This document shows, piece after piece, positions 26,710-36,914 of a DNA stretch of 64,000 nucleotides. Location of the stretch: contig JAVFKF010000015.1 in NCBI GenBank assembly GCA_036926295.1, forward strand, positions 44,216,001-44,280,000, given 5' to 3'. Position 1 is the first letter of the stretch. Each line of letters starts with the position of its first letter. Source of the stretch: Pachydiplax longipennis (lineage: Eukaryota; Arthropoda; Insecta; Odonata; Libellulidae). The position numbers and the translations under genes are program-made. Under the pieces are notes generated by a model that worked only from the letters and a program-made list of their open reading frames with translations, was not told the origin of the DNA and made no database searches.

Positions 26710-26968
26710 AGAGGCTAGAAAGACTCTCCAATTGCCATATATACCCATGAGCGTCGGGTCAATACTCCGGAGAAGAGCAAACGCCGGATTACCGGCTTTC
26801 TGGGAATCACCCAATGCCAATCTGCATTGACCCCTGAAGATGGTGGCATAGCAACCGAAATCCGCGTTGGTTGATTCCCAGAAGGTCGGTAATCCGCGTT
26901 TAGTTCCATTCGGAGAATTGACCTGACGCTCATCGGCATATTCGAACATCAATGTCTTTCGAACCTCT
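26710..26968. mobile_element. MITE, TA-flanked family, member 2: near full-length fold-back
   Basis: Almost the whole element is one inverted repeat. Left arm 26710-26815 pairs imperfectly with right arm 26866-26968, leaving a loop of about 50 bases. The outer ends read 'agaggctagaaagactc' and, reversed, 'agaggttcgaaagac'. An inner pair carries 'ctgggaatca' against 'tgattcccag'. TA flanks both ends (26708-26709 and 26969-26970). Open frames inside it (26668-26952 minus) are by-products of its higher G+C. It is non-autonomous and must have been moved by a transposase encoded elsewhere. The terminal motif is shared with 36696-36911. Confidence 0.8.
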
Positions 26969-26974
26969 TATACA

Positions 26975-29095
26975 CTCTTACAAATTAATATATTTACTTT
27001 GAGAAGTTTTTTGTTTAGAGTTCTCTTTGTTTTAAGTAAGGATTTTTCTACTCTTAACATAATGGCAACAAAGGCTGTTAAATCAAATGTTTTGAGTCAT
27101 TTATAAACCTCCTTTCGCACGGATTTATGGCAGATTGAATAATTCCAAGGAAAAAACGGGTTTTTCAGAAGCATGAGAACAAATTGATTACTGATTAAGG
27201 TTGTAGTTATGGAAGAAAAAAGATGAATAACTAGTCGTATTTAGCAATTAAATGAAAAATTGCGTAAATTGTGGCGTATGATTTATGTAACTATTAATTT
27301 GAACCTTACTTAATCATGTAAATTAAGAGCCATATATTTACGGGATAATCATAACTATTTCCCTCAAAATATTTCAATAGGTCTCAAAATGACACTTCGA
27401 ATATCGATATCATGGCTAGCTTCTCCGATTCTCGACATAATTGAATTATAAAGAGAAATGAAAACCACTAAACTAATTTTAGAATAATTTCCTTAATGTT
27501 CTTAATTATCACTAAAGCCTTACGGCGAGATTGTATAAAATGACCTCTCTTCCACCTAACCTCTGAAGTTTTAATGTAATAGGACACTATAAAGGACACA
27601 TATCTGATACTAAGGTAGAAACAAAAGTAAAATACAGATTGGGTGAACATTTTGAATTTACGAGTGACACATCCACATAAATACACATGAGTGACGCTAG
27701 AAACGACCCTCTCAACCATTTCATTCGATTTATCTCTTCACATGGAGATAAATTTCTTTGATCCGAAAGGAAGGATATTAAGAAAATCAAGTCAGATTTG
27801 CACACACGCAGATGATATTGCTATAATAACAAGATGAATGTACAAAATTAAGCAATTGTTTGGGGAAATGAATTAAGAAGTAGAAAATATGGACTAATAG
27901 TATATGAAAGCATAATCACGTAAATGATGTGTAAATTAGAGACAGAAAGAGAACCTTAGGACTTGACAATAGAGGAGAATTTAGAGACTTCCTGCTTCAG
28001 ATATCTGTGGTTAATCGTAAATAATGATAATGAGATAAGCAGAGAATTAAAGAACAAAATATATGCAGACTATCATGCAAATTTTCGAAGCAAATACGGT
28101 TTAAAGACCAACTTGTTAGAAGAAAAGTAAAAAACAAGTATTAGATAAATTACAGGCAGCCAATCAAGTAAATTTTGCAAACAAACACTATTTTTAGAGC
28201 CCAGCTCGTTACAAAAAGGGAAAGATAAAAATATATAAAAAACAAACAAAGGTGTAAAAATTGGATGATTATGTATATGTAGAAGCAATATGGGAGACTA
28301 TTTTAAAGGTCATTGTCAGAGAGGCGCACGTGGAAGGAAAAGAGGAAATATCACAGATGAAAAGATAATGGAGGCAGAACAAATGATAGGAAATCGATGG
28401 GAGTAAATCGAACAAAGGGCCGATCGATACTCCCACGCCAACTATTCCAATGAATTTCCCAGCAGGAGTCATATTTCCCATTTCTCGCCGCAAATCCCCC
28501 TATCGGAATAAAAGAGAAACTAGAGATGGACGATAAGAGGATGAAAGCGGATATTTCTACTTTTGCTCACCCCAAAAGCCGTCGCCTCACACTTGTTTTG
28601 TGAGCGAAATGACCTTTACGAGATCAGCCAAGGTTTGCAAGAGAAGAAAAATTCAGAGGAATATAAATCAAATGGAAACGACGACACGAGCTTTTAAAGT
28701 GATAGCTCTCGACTCAAACTCGAAAGAAGGGGAAAGAAATATTTTTTTCAAACTTTGTGATGGATATATTTACACCACACAAAGGGTGATAACACACAAC
28801 CCCCCGCTGCGATCGACTATAACGAATTTGACTGCCGTTGACTTTTATGAACGGAGTCTCGGATGTAATATCGAAGCATATTTATTATCCTATTTTACAA
28901 TTTTAAAAAGGAAATTTAAATAATTGCGATGAATATTAAATACTCTAATCAAGTTCACCAGTTAGAACTTACATACACTCATACTTAACGATACATTTCA
29001 ATTACGTTGTTTGTAAACAAGCGAACCTAATTTACTTTGTGTTATAAGTATTTCTCATTTCATAGTAATGAAAATGTATCATGTAATATTAGTTT
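26975..29095. other. AT-rich unique sequence, nothing recognised
   Basis: Short open frames at 27468-27719, 27587-27805, 28073-28288 and 28269-28493 (minus) and 28600-28923 (plus, 107 codons) are unsupported. The last lies in a slightly GC-richer patch and has K/R/N-rich content without a known domain. Confidence 0.45.
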
Positions 29096-29100
29096 TTTAC

Positions 29101-29213
29101 AAGTACTTCGAAAGCTAATGTCATTTTGCACATATGAGCCCCCACCGGTAATCGAATCCCGAACCGTGTCACCAAAGGTGCTCACGCTACCAAATTAACT
29201 ATCCGCGAACCCA
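29101..29213 (-). mobile_element. tRNA-derived SINE, family A, copy 5
   Basis: Read on the minus strand, the head begins with 'gggttcgcggatag'. It contains the B box 'gggattcgattaccgg' and continues into 'catatgtgcaaaatgac' and 'ttcgaagtactt', the family A body. Its head abuts a type B SINE that starts about four bases away on the opposite strand, so the two Pol III-like promoters are back to back. Confidence 0.82.
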
Positions 29214-29217
29214 TTAA

Positions 29218-29400
29218 ATGGTGGCATCGGTAGCAGAGTGGTTGGCATTGCTAGCGCTCCATTCCCGAGGTCCTGGATGCGAACCTCGGCAGATAGGATT
29301 TCTCATGTTAAGGAATAGTTGTTTACGTCTTTCCAATTTCTCCTATATTTTATGGGTTGGCCAAAGGAATAAAGATTCCTTCTATAGTAATTTCCAAAGG
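29218..29400 (+). mobile_element. tRNA-derived SINE, type B, copy 1
   Basis: The A box 'tagcagagtgg' lies at 29231-29241. A B-box-like 'ggatgcgaacc' lies at 29275-29285 and becomes canonical if one base is removed. A longer body follows, containing 'gggttggcc' and an AATAAA at about 29369. Translating the head gives AEWLALLALHSRGPG, a reading commonly produced by tRNA-derived SINEs in animal genomes, so the open frame here is not a gene. The head resembles Ser/Leu-type tRNA. Confidence 0.75.
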
Positions 29401-29409
29401 TAAAAAATA

Positions 29410-30270
29410 AATTTAAATCGGAATCCTCTATTATCTGCATCCATTGACATGATATTGACTTAGCTGTATGTTCTCAGATGAAACTGTAAGATTAATTACG
29501 AATTCCATTCCTTTGGCAACGCCCGAATTATTTTATCAGAGTACGCTTTTCTACACTATATTATAAAGTGCAAAATTTTTATTATTATTACCTTATGATT
29601 ATTTATTATATTATTGCCATTTTAGAACGCAAATCATGATTACTCGCAAAAGGATATTTTATACTCCTTCCGATACCTACATATTTAATACCTTCCCTTG
29701 ACATAGATTTCGAAAGAGCAATGTTAAAGAGAACTGGAACAGTTCTCACACACTCATTCGGAGTGATGATTCAGCGAATGCGCAATCAGATATTATGATT
29801 AGTGGCCTTTCATCCGTGATAATTTTTGCTCATTTCCGCTGAGTCTTCTTTCCTTGATCCACTGGTCGTTTCTCGGAATCGCGACGTAGCAATGGATCTG
29901 CAGGACATTCATTTATTCCTCTCCCATTTGCGGATGATCTACGGCCTATAATTTGTTCCGCTGCATCATATTCGAGCAGCTGCTATTTGATTGTCTCGTA
30001 AAACGCGAGAGAAACAGATTTACAGTCGGATTGCAGAAAGAGTAGGTCCTTGAGCACACTGACGCTGCTTTGAGTGCGTCCTTTACCGGAGTAAAATGTT
30101 TTTTTTTTTCAGAGAAATTCCAACGAATGAAAAAGAAGTGCTCATATTACCGTGGATATTAGTGCTGTTTCCTCGAATGGAATATATTTACAGCACGAGC
30201 GTTTTAGAGAAGAATTTTATTCATGTAAACTGCATATTTAGTTTGCATCATTAGCAGAGCTTGCGTCACG
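29410..30270. other. AT-rich unique sequence, nothing recognised
   Basis: A somewhat GC-richer part at 29840-30080 has no recognisable gene. A run of T at about 30100-30109 is the only simple repeat. Confidence 0.45.
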
Positions 30271-30275
30271 TAGAC

Positions 30276-30345
30276 CAGATGCTCACTACTATTTTGAAGG
30301 GGCCGCAAAAGGGATATACCTAGCTTGCGGGCCGCATTAAAACAG
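30276..30345. mobile_element. Possible hAT-type transposon end fragment
   Basis: The stretch begins CAGATGCTCAC and continues with 'gaaggggccgcaa' and 'gcttgcgggccgcatta'. The CAG start followed by repeated GGGCCGCA motifs is a pattern seen at the ends of many non-autonomous hAT elements. No matching opposite end or 8-bp target duplication was identified, so it would be a fragment. The call rests on motif memory only. Confidence 0.35.
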
Positions 30346-30732
30346 GTTCTAGTGCATACAGAATTTATGTCGGTCATTGGAACTATTTATTAAATTAACG
30401 AATGCCTAAATTAACCAATAAACAAATCAAATTTTAACTTCATTTTAGAACAAAACTTAATTTTTTGTTATTTCATTTAAATTTGGTAGAAAAATTAATC
30501 TGAGTATATGTTGTACTTCTCCATTCCTACTTTCCTACCTACTCTTCTCCTGCTACTTTCATGTATGCATTTATTTCGCTATGTTTTCATGTACGGTATT
30601 ACGTTTCTTGCATCCATCCTTGATTGAATTAAACTTCCATCCATCAGTCAATTTCCACACTTTGATTTAATCATTTTCGTGAAAATACATGTCCGCAACT
30701 GAGAAAACTGCAGCGTAACGAAATGTATCCCA

Positions 30733-30945
30733 GCCGACAGGGTTACACATGCTCGTTAGTGCAAATAGCCGATAATCAGATGGTCTCAGGTTCGCATTCC
30801 GCTTCGTTTGGTTGGCCGATCTGTGCTACCAAACAGCTGCACTCAGTCATAATCACATTACTATGCTTCTGCCAATGGTTGTATTTCTATCTAACTATGG
30901 GTTCACGTGTCCAGTATAAATAAAACGAAAAAATACAATGCAAAA
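30733..30945 (+). mobile_element. Possible tRNA-derived SINE, third type (C)
   Basis: A B-box-like 'ggttcgcattcc' lies at 30789-30800. Upstream, 'ctcgttagtgcaaatagc' could hold a decayed A box. Downstream is a 'ggttggccg' segment similar to one in the type B body, ending in an ATAAATAAAAC A-rich tail. The open frame over this region (30723-30923) is explained by the repeat. No duplicate copy was found in the window, which limits confidence. Confidence 0.4.
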
Positions 30946-31288
30946 CGAAACGATACATTTTTATTATTTGGCAAAATCGGGTGTAGATGGTCCCATATTC
31001 CTTTAAATTCTTATCAGAATGTAGTACAAAATATATTCATAAATTATTTCAGATTTTGAAGAACATATAAAGAAAATAAGGGAAGAAAGATTAGCTTCGT
31101 GAATTAAATAACTGATATTTTTGATTATTGAAATATATCCATTGCAGGAAAATATCAACGAAGAGAAAGGGGGTGTATAATATCAACATATTTTTTAAAG
31201 AAAGAGTGAAAAAAAGAAATAGATTTGAATACACCGAAAAATAAGGATAACAAAAGTATAGTGTCCTGGAAAACATGAGTGAGTTTTA

Positions 31289-31455
31289 GTAGCGTAGTAG
31301 TGTGAGTAGCTTTAAACTCGGTAGTAATAGCAGTAGCTTAAAAATCCGTTGACTGCTAAGGTCATTTTGTATGTACATACAATTCCCCATCTAACCCAAG
31401 AATACTTTTATCAACATTGAACGATTTATCCACTCAACTATCTTGGAACCCAGTC
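31289..31455 (-). mobile_element. tRNA-derived SINE, family A, copy 6, with long triplet tail
   Basis: The minus-strand body 'caaaatgaccttagcagtc' matches the family, and the head is decayed but recognisable ('ccaagatagttgagtgg' as the A-box region). The tail, at 31289-31335 on the plus strand, is a long imperfect AGT/AGC triplet array. It is similar to but longer than the tails at 9158 and 43121. Confidence 0.7.
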
Positions 31456-31459
31456 ACAT

Positions 31460-32420
31460 GTATAGATAGACAATGATTTTATAACAAAACAATTTTAATA
31501 TCATTTAAATCCGTCAGATGAGCGGTCGAGTGCCTTATAAAAGACGGTTGAGGGCCGCGCGTTGTGAACTCCAAATGTAGACCAAAGTACTTCATGAGCA
31601 CATTACATTTTAAAACTCACGGTTTATATTCCCAGTTTTCTGTGAGGAACACTCTTATCGCAGTTGTCAGAGTAGAAATGAGCACACTCACCTGAAAAGA
31701 GAGAGACATGCATGTTTATTTCCACAATCTGCATTTACAACACTTCTACATGCGCGCTATAAAAGCCTGAAGGTAAAATCTGATCATAATAGAGGTTGCA
31801 TCCGCACTATGTATAATTGTGAATTATCCTTAGCTTAAGACTGTCAATCATCAATATACGGGTAATTAAACCATCGTTGAACCATTGAGACATGAAGGGC
31901 CCTTTAAAGATAGCTTAAAATTCCCAGTAACAAAAATAAATTCTAGGTTCTTATTTAATTATTTAATGAATACTTAAATGAACGTCGATTTAAATTTGTG
32001 ATTAGATTTTGAAAATCAATAGATAAACGCTATGAGTTTATTATAAAACTATTATTAAAATTGTTAAATTTTTTTAAGCTTCTAGTTTATGCGAGATTCT
32101 TTTTGTTCAATAAGAAATACCAAAGTGAAGCTTTAACTTCCAAATTTTATTCGTAATTTCTTTCTGAGACTGTTTGAAATACTGTGAGTGAATTCAAACA
32201 TAAAACGCAGGACCCATCCCACTAGTCTGCTTTGTCTCCAATGGTTGGTTAAGGCCTCTACTAACACTCAAATTTGTACGGATAATTTTCCTACATGTGA
32301 CAATAACCACTACGAATAAATTTTCCTTAAATTACTTCTTAATTAAAGTTGAAATAATAGTTTCCAAATTACACTTAAAACTAATCTTCAAATGAATCAT
32401 ATATTATATAGTGAAAATGA
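31460..32420. other. AT-rich unique sequence, nothing recognised
   Basis: A small GC patch at 31525-31560 contains a 'gagggccgcgcgttg' string vaguely like hAT ends but is too short to call. No open frame of note is present. Confidence 0.45.
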
Positions 32421-32426
32421 CCAGGT

Positions 32427-32478
32427 AACACTTATACCTTTACCACTGAATAGTAACTTTGGTAAAGGTATAAATGTT
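32427..32478. repeat. Hairpin with 18-bp arms and one mismatch
   Basis: Arms 32427-32444 and 32461-32478 are reverse complements except at one position, around a 16-base loop. The arms contain 'ttatacctttacc' and its complement. No target duplication or second copy was noticed in the window. Confidence 0.85.
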
Positions 32479-32679
32479 CCCTTATCGTTTTTATTATGAT
32501 GGAGACTTCCCACGAAATCGATGCCGAATTAAAAAGTTCTATGAATGATGCCTTTCATGACTTAGCTACGAAAAAACAAAGATCTTTCATTAAAATATCC
32601 CTATATTTTATCCCCGACTATTCATCATTATAAAGAGCAAAAATCACTCCTTCGCAATCTTAAAACATCTTCCACCGTC

Positions 32680-33100
32680 AACACGATAATGATTCTGAGA
32701 AACGGCCGAGATTCATACATTTAATCCCTTGATTCTGGGTTAAGAAAGCCCTGGGGAATGACGGTGCCCACGCATGTGTCCGCCTCAACTCGGAGAACAC
32801 TTTGTGGACTAAGGATTTCTTCTGACAATGAGTGGAGTAAGCGATACGAGCGCCTTCGTCTCGTGAGCGGGCGTCGGCGGAATTAGAGAAGTGGTAAGGG
32901 ATTTTGGATGGGGAAGGGCCTAGAGGCAGAGGCGTTTCTTGGAAAGGGTGCCGTATCCTTGTTAAAGGAAGAAACGCAGTTTCTTTTTCCGGAGTTTTCC
33001 GGTGCCCTTTTCCCCCTTGTTTCCTCCGGTTCGTCATTGAAGTGACATCTTCCATTCTTAGAGACCCACACTTGAGAAAGCGGTATATTTAGATCTATAG
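32680..33100. other. GC-rich island with overlapping spurious open frames
   Basis: Open frames overlap on both strands (32678-33055 and 32883-33113 minus, 32904-33092 plus). Such mutual overlap is typical of GC-rich non-coding DNA, and none resembles a known protein. It is a candidate conserved non-coding element or promoter-like region. Confidence 0.35.
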
Positions 33101-33180
33101 CAGGTGTTCTCAACTTTTTGTAGCCAGGGAGACCAGAAAGAGGGATGATAACCTACATAACCCCATAAGGATAACAGTAA
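33101..33180 (+). mobile_element. Probable hAT-type transposon end
   Basis: The sequence 'caggtgttctcaacttttt' at 33101-33119 closely follows the CAGNGGTTCTCAAACTTTTT pattern known from hAT (Charlie-like) terminal inverted repeats. The following 'gtagccagggagacc' also fits such ends. No matching 3' end was found nearby, so it is probably a one-ended remnant. Confidence 0.5.
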
Positions 33181-33880
33181 ATGTAAAATTCGTTTATCGC
33201 AAAACTTGGAAAAAGCATGATGACGTATACCGATTCTGGTAACTTACATTTTAAAAAAATAAGACTTGGAACCAAATATTTCATGACCCATTGTTTTCAA
33301 AAAGGGAGTCCCAAAAACAATGGCGGAGTCGAATTCGGTCAAAATAACTTGATTCCATTACTTTCGACAACCCTTGCAATTAAACGTAGTGATATTCTCT
33401 ATTTGTATGCAAATGTGTATGTATTATACAGAGCAAATACATACAAAGGTCATTATTGAGACTGGACAGTCCCATATTACGTTTAACCCGTTATAAATAT
33501 ATTAAAATAAAAGAAAATAAAAGGAACAAATACAATTATGACAATATTTTAGGTTGACATATTTGAAGGTAAAGTTCATAGTAAATTTAAAAGATAACAA
33601 TTTAAGTTTAATCATAGCTTAAAAATTATTAATCGAAAGTTTAACAGGAAAGAAAATAAGCTCAGAAAATATATTAATTACAAATAAAAATAAAAACAAT
33701 TGACTGAAGAGATTAACTACAAGTTTCAAAGTAGATTAGTCAAAATATTACCAAATGCATATTTAATAAAAGAATGCAACAATAGAAAGACTGTAGATAA
33801 AGGTATAAAATAATATGAACACTAAAGAATAGAGCTTATCTCCGCCGCAATGCGGGAATGTTTAAAATTATTATCAATGT
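33181..33880. other. AT-rich unique sequence, nothing recognised
   Basis: One short open frame (33217-33459 plus) may lie inside the body of the transposon remnant that begins at 33101. It has no recognisable domain. Confidence 0.4.
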
Positions 33881-33995
33881 AAAAAATACGTCTGTAAAAA
33901 TACAACTGTAAAAAATACGTCTGTAAAAATACAACTGTAAAAAATACGTCTGTAAAATACAACTGTAAAAAATACGTCTGTAAAAATACAACTGT
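33881..33995. repeat. Minisatellite: four copies of a 29-bp unit
   Basis: Copies lie at 33881-33909, 33910-33938, 33939-33966 and 33967-33995. The third copy has lost one A. Each unit is itself a pair of related half-units, 'aaaaaatacgtctgt' and 'aaaaatacaactgt', so the array probably grew from a 14-15 bp repeat. The minus-strand open frames at 33822-34123, with repeated F-T-D-V-F residues, are products of the array and not genes. Confidence 0.95.
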
Positions 33996-33999
33996 ACAA

Positions 34000-34455
34000 T
34001 TATCCGGAATTTCAGAAAAGTGAATAACAAGCATTCTAGTAGTATTGCAACTATACTAACTAACTGAATAATTAAAAAAACATCATTACGCATCCAGTGT
34101 AATACTTCCATTATGTTCATCAAAGAAATACATGATATTTACACTAACAAGCATTCCTTCTTTCTAATTAATATGAACTACATCTACATTTAGACCGATA
34201 TGATTTTGAAGGTGGCTTATTCATGTATTCCAGAATGAAGTAGATAATAATTTCCAGTGTGTCTGATTTTGGTTAAAATCTGATATCCGATTCCAAGAAT
34301 TAATGAAAGCCCATCAAAAATAGATCCCTCTCTATTGATTAAAAGAGCGGAAAACCAATGCTCCAATTTGAATCTCCTTTTCAGCAACCCTGCCAGCGAT
34401 CCTTTTAAACATTCTATTGGCTCATACCCGAATGCCCTGTCCAGTGAACTCTAAT
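34000..34455. other. AT-rich unique sequence, nothing recognised
   Basis: No repeat, hairpin or credible open frame was noticed beyond the minisatellite-derived frames that run in from the left. Confidence 0.5.
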
Positions 34456-34459
34456 ATCG

Positions 34460-34960
34460 GACTACTTATGCCGAGAAATTGTAATTTCAGAGGTCCTTTG
34501 ATAGACCTTTTCTATGGACATCTTCCTTTCCTCAATTAAAGAGAGAGATGCGGTGGAGAGGGATTCGAAATAGTAAGGGCAAGTTCGATTTGAGGGCATA
34601 AGGGAGAGGGGAAAAAGGATCTCGGATTTGGGGGAAAAAAGGCGTGATAGTGGAAAGATATGGAGTGTGCATGAGGGGGCAAATTGGAGCTGAGGGATCG
34701 TAATAAATATGGACGGAGCCATTACGGTCAGCGGAGACCCTGATTGCAGATTCATGAGAGCAGTTTTTGTGGAAGAATATAGAGAGTGAATAGCAATAAG
34801 AAAAAGGTCCGGAATAAAACATTCCGAGGGAAATTGCAGCCGGTAAATTTACTCCTACGGCAAAGCTATTATTTGGTAGCGTTAGAAAATTCCGTTTGTC
34901 GGAAAATATAGATTGAAGTTGCCTCACCTTTCTCTGAATCCATTCGAACTCTTCCAATGC
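34460..34960. other. Purine-rich island with a 141-codon minus-strand open frame
   Basis: The plus strand is A/G-rich from about 34500 to 34800, which suppresses minus-strand stops and leaves open frames at 34532-34957 (141 codons) and 34462-34755. The translation is rich in S, P, F and L with no recognised domain. An exon cannot be excluded, but base bias is sufficient to explain it. Confidence 0.4.
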
Positions 34961-35077
34961 GAATGTGAGCGAATCGTGAATTCTTTATCTGTATCATGCA
35001 TTGCAATCCGAAGTTTGGTGCAAATTTCCTGTTCAGATCTTTGCATCTGCGCTAGAATACCTCGTGTGATTCTTCTT

Positions 35078-35530
35078 CCTTTCCTCCAATGTATTTTTCA
35101 CGATTTTATTTAACCTCAAAGTCCAATCAATCTTACATTAAAATTCAGAGAATTTTACTATCTTTGATACGTAATGCCAGAGAACCTCATCATTTCCCGG
35201 AAGATCACGAGGAAGTAAGGTATCAATCAATGCTTACTACAGAACCTATCACGATGCTTCCTGTATTCAAATCCATCCCTAGAAAATAAGAAACATAACT
35301 CGAGTGATATCTACCCTTTTTCCTGCTATATTTTTCACGAATTCATTTCACCTCAAAGTCCACTATATCCGACATTCAAATTCAGATACATTTACGATCT
35401 TTGATAGATATTACTAGAAAACAACATCAATTCCAGGAAGATGATGAGGAAGTAAGGTATCAATCTTAGGGAAATCGACTGGTTCTCTCAAGAGATGCTT
35501 CCTGTACTCCTGTAAATCCATTCCTAAAAG
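35078..35530. repeat. Diverged tandem duplication, period about 237-241 bp
   Basis: Copy 1 (about 35078-35290) and copy 2 (about 35313-35530) share ordered blocks. These are 'tttttcacga' (35094 and 35331), 'acctcaaagtcca', 'atctttgata', 'gaggaagtaaggtatcaat', 'gatgcttcctgta' (35253 and 35494) and 'aaatccat'. The offset drifts from 237 to 241, showing small indels since duplication. The short plus-strand open frame in copy 1 (35089-35289) is not kept in copy 2, so selection for coding is unlikely. Confidence 0.88.
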
Positions 35531-35539
35531 ATATGACTT

Positions 35540-36690
35540 CAAATAATCCCACGGCTCCTTAAAAACTCTTACTTGTGTGTCAATCCATTTTTGTGCTGAA
35601 CGTGCTATTTTATTTCTATTAAATCGTTAGAAATGAATTAATGTTAGCTGTAAATTCCTCGAAACTTACATATTATTTCAAATGTTTGCAATCTATTTGA
35701 GTTTTCTACTGGGATATCCGTCCGTATAAATATTCCTAAAACTTTTTAATTGGCTCCATACCGTTATGTATCTATATATTATTTATGCTCTTTTCAACAC
35801 CATATTCTGTGTTCCTTGATACTTTGACTGAAGTCATTTTCATTTAATAATTATTGAATTTGTCTATTGTTACAACAAAATCTACATTCACATAAGATTT
35901 TAACGCCATTTTTTTACTCTCTGCAATACTCCATAAGTATTTAAGAAAATTCGGAATTTCCACTTCAAATTCAACCGTTCTTATTTTCAGGTATACATCA
36001 TTATCAAGATGTAAGGAACATGAGTCATTCATTCGTCATGATACTAATCACTTTTCAAGTTATATATTGCAAACAGTTCCTTTGCTTTTCATTAAACTTG
36101 GAAACCTTTTAACGTAACCTTCTGCAACGTAACTCAGCTATCGAGAATTATTGATTCATCATTCTCAAATGAATATGAAACTGAGAAGATCTTTTAGCGT
36201 TCAAAAGAAATCAGAGATATTACGTGCAGAAGAAAAGAGTGGATATTCATTTACTAGATCTAGGTTAAGTTACAAAGAAGAGGCTGTACCGTTACGGATA
36301 GAGAGTGTGTTAATCAAGGAGCGATCAAAGGAAGAGAACAGGTCAAGGATCTCGAGTCCATGCCGTATCCATAGTAACGGACAAATCTCGTGGAAATGAA
36401 AACAGAAACCTTCCAGGTCGTTCTATACTATGCGAGATGTTGTAGCAAGGTCCATGAAGATTTCTTATTACTATTAACCTTGGATGCACGGGAAATCTCT
36501 AGGTCTTTATTGCACTGATTAAAATTGTTATGATCATAAAATAAAGCGCCTTTTTATTACTACTCCTTTTAATCAAAAGCTCGGTTTGGCTAAAGCGACG
36601 GTTTTGTTTAATTTAAAAACTTGAATCAGCTTCATCAGACGTGTAGTAAGTGATGATTCCCTTCTGAGTTTTTTCTCAATCTTATCGTGT
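35540..36690. other. AT-rich unique sequence, nothing recognised
   Basis: Short open frames at 35844-36032 (minus) and 36151-36399 (plus, K/R/S-rich) are unsupported. No mobile-element ends were noticed. Confidence 0.45.
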
Positions 36691-36695
36691 AATTA

Positions 36696-36911
36696 AGAAG
36701 TTCGGAAAGCTCTCCAATCGCCGAATTCCGGTGACCATTGGGCGCCAATTTGTAAGGAGGGCAAGTCGAGGCTATCAGTTTTCAAAAACTCCCGATACTC
36801 ATTTAAGATACTATGCCTCCATCATCAAGGGGGCTTAAATGCATAATTTTTAAACGTTAGCACGCCCGATGGTCACCGACATTCGGCGATTGGAGAGCTT
36901 TTCGAACCTCT
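36696..36911. mobile_element. MITE, TA-flanked family, member 3 (best-preserved ends)
   Basis: Terminal inverted repeats of about 45 bp are present. The left end reads 'agaagttcggaaagctctcc', then 'aatcgccgaattccggtgacc'-like sequence. The reversed right end is nearly identical. TA flanks both sides (36694-36695 and 36912-36913). At 216 bp with no open frame it is a non-autonomous element needing a transposase from elsewhere. Arm similarity is the highest of the three family members, so it is probably the most recent insertion. Confidence 0.85.
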
Positions 36912-36914
36912 TAT

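Noticed and set aside
29218..29403. A 61-codon plus-strand open frame as a small protein
   Set aside because: The frame reads through a tRNA-derived SINE. The AEWLA-type peptide is a familiar artefact of such repeats.
30500..30660. Segment ending in 'aaacttccatccatc' as a LINE 3' end
   Set aside because: The CCAT repeat is too short and no other supporting signal is present.
33484..33510. TTAACCC motif as a piggyBac terminus (also near 39360 and 57808)
   Set aside because: Only the target-like TTAA and a few C residues match. No inverted partner or typical inner repeat was found, and the motif is expected often in AT-rich DNA.
33822..34123. Minus-strand frames with repeated F-T-D-V-F residues as a repeat protein
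   Set aside because: They are direct translations of the 29-bp minisatellite and lack any context as a gene.
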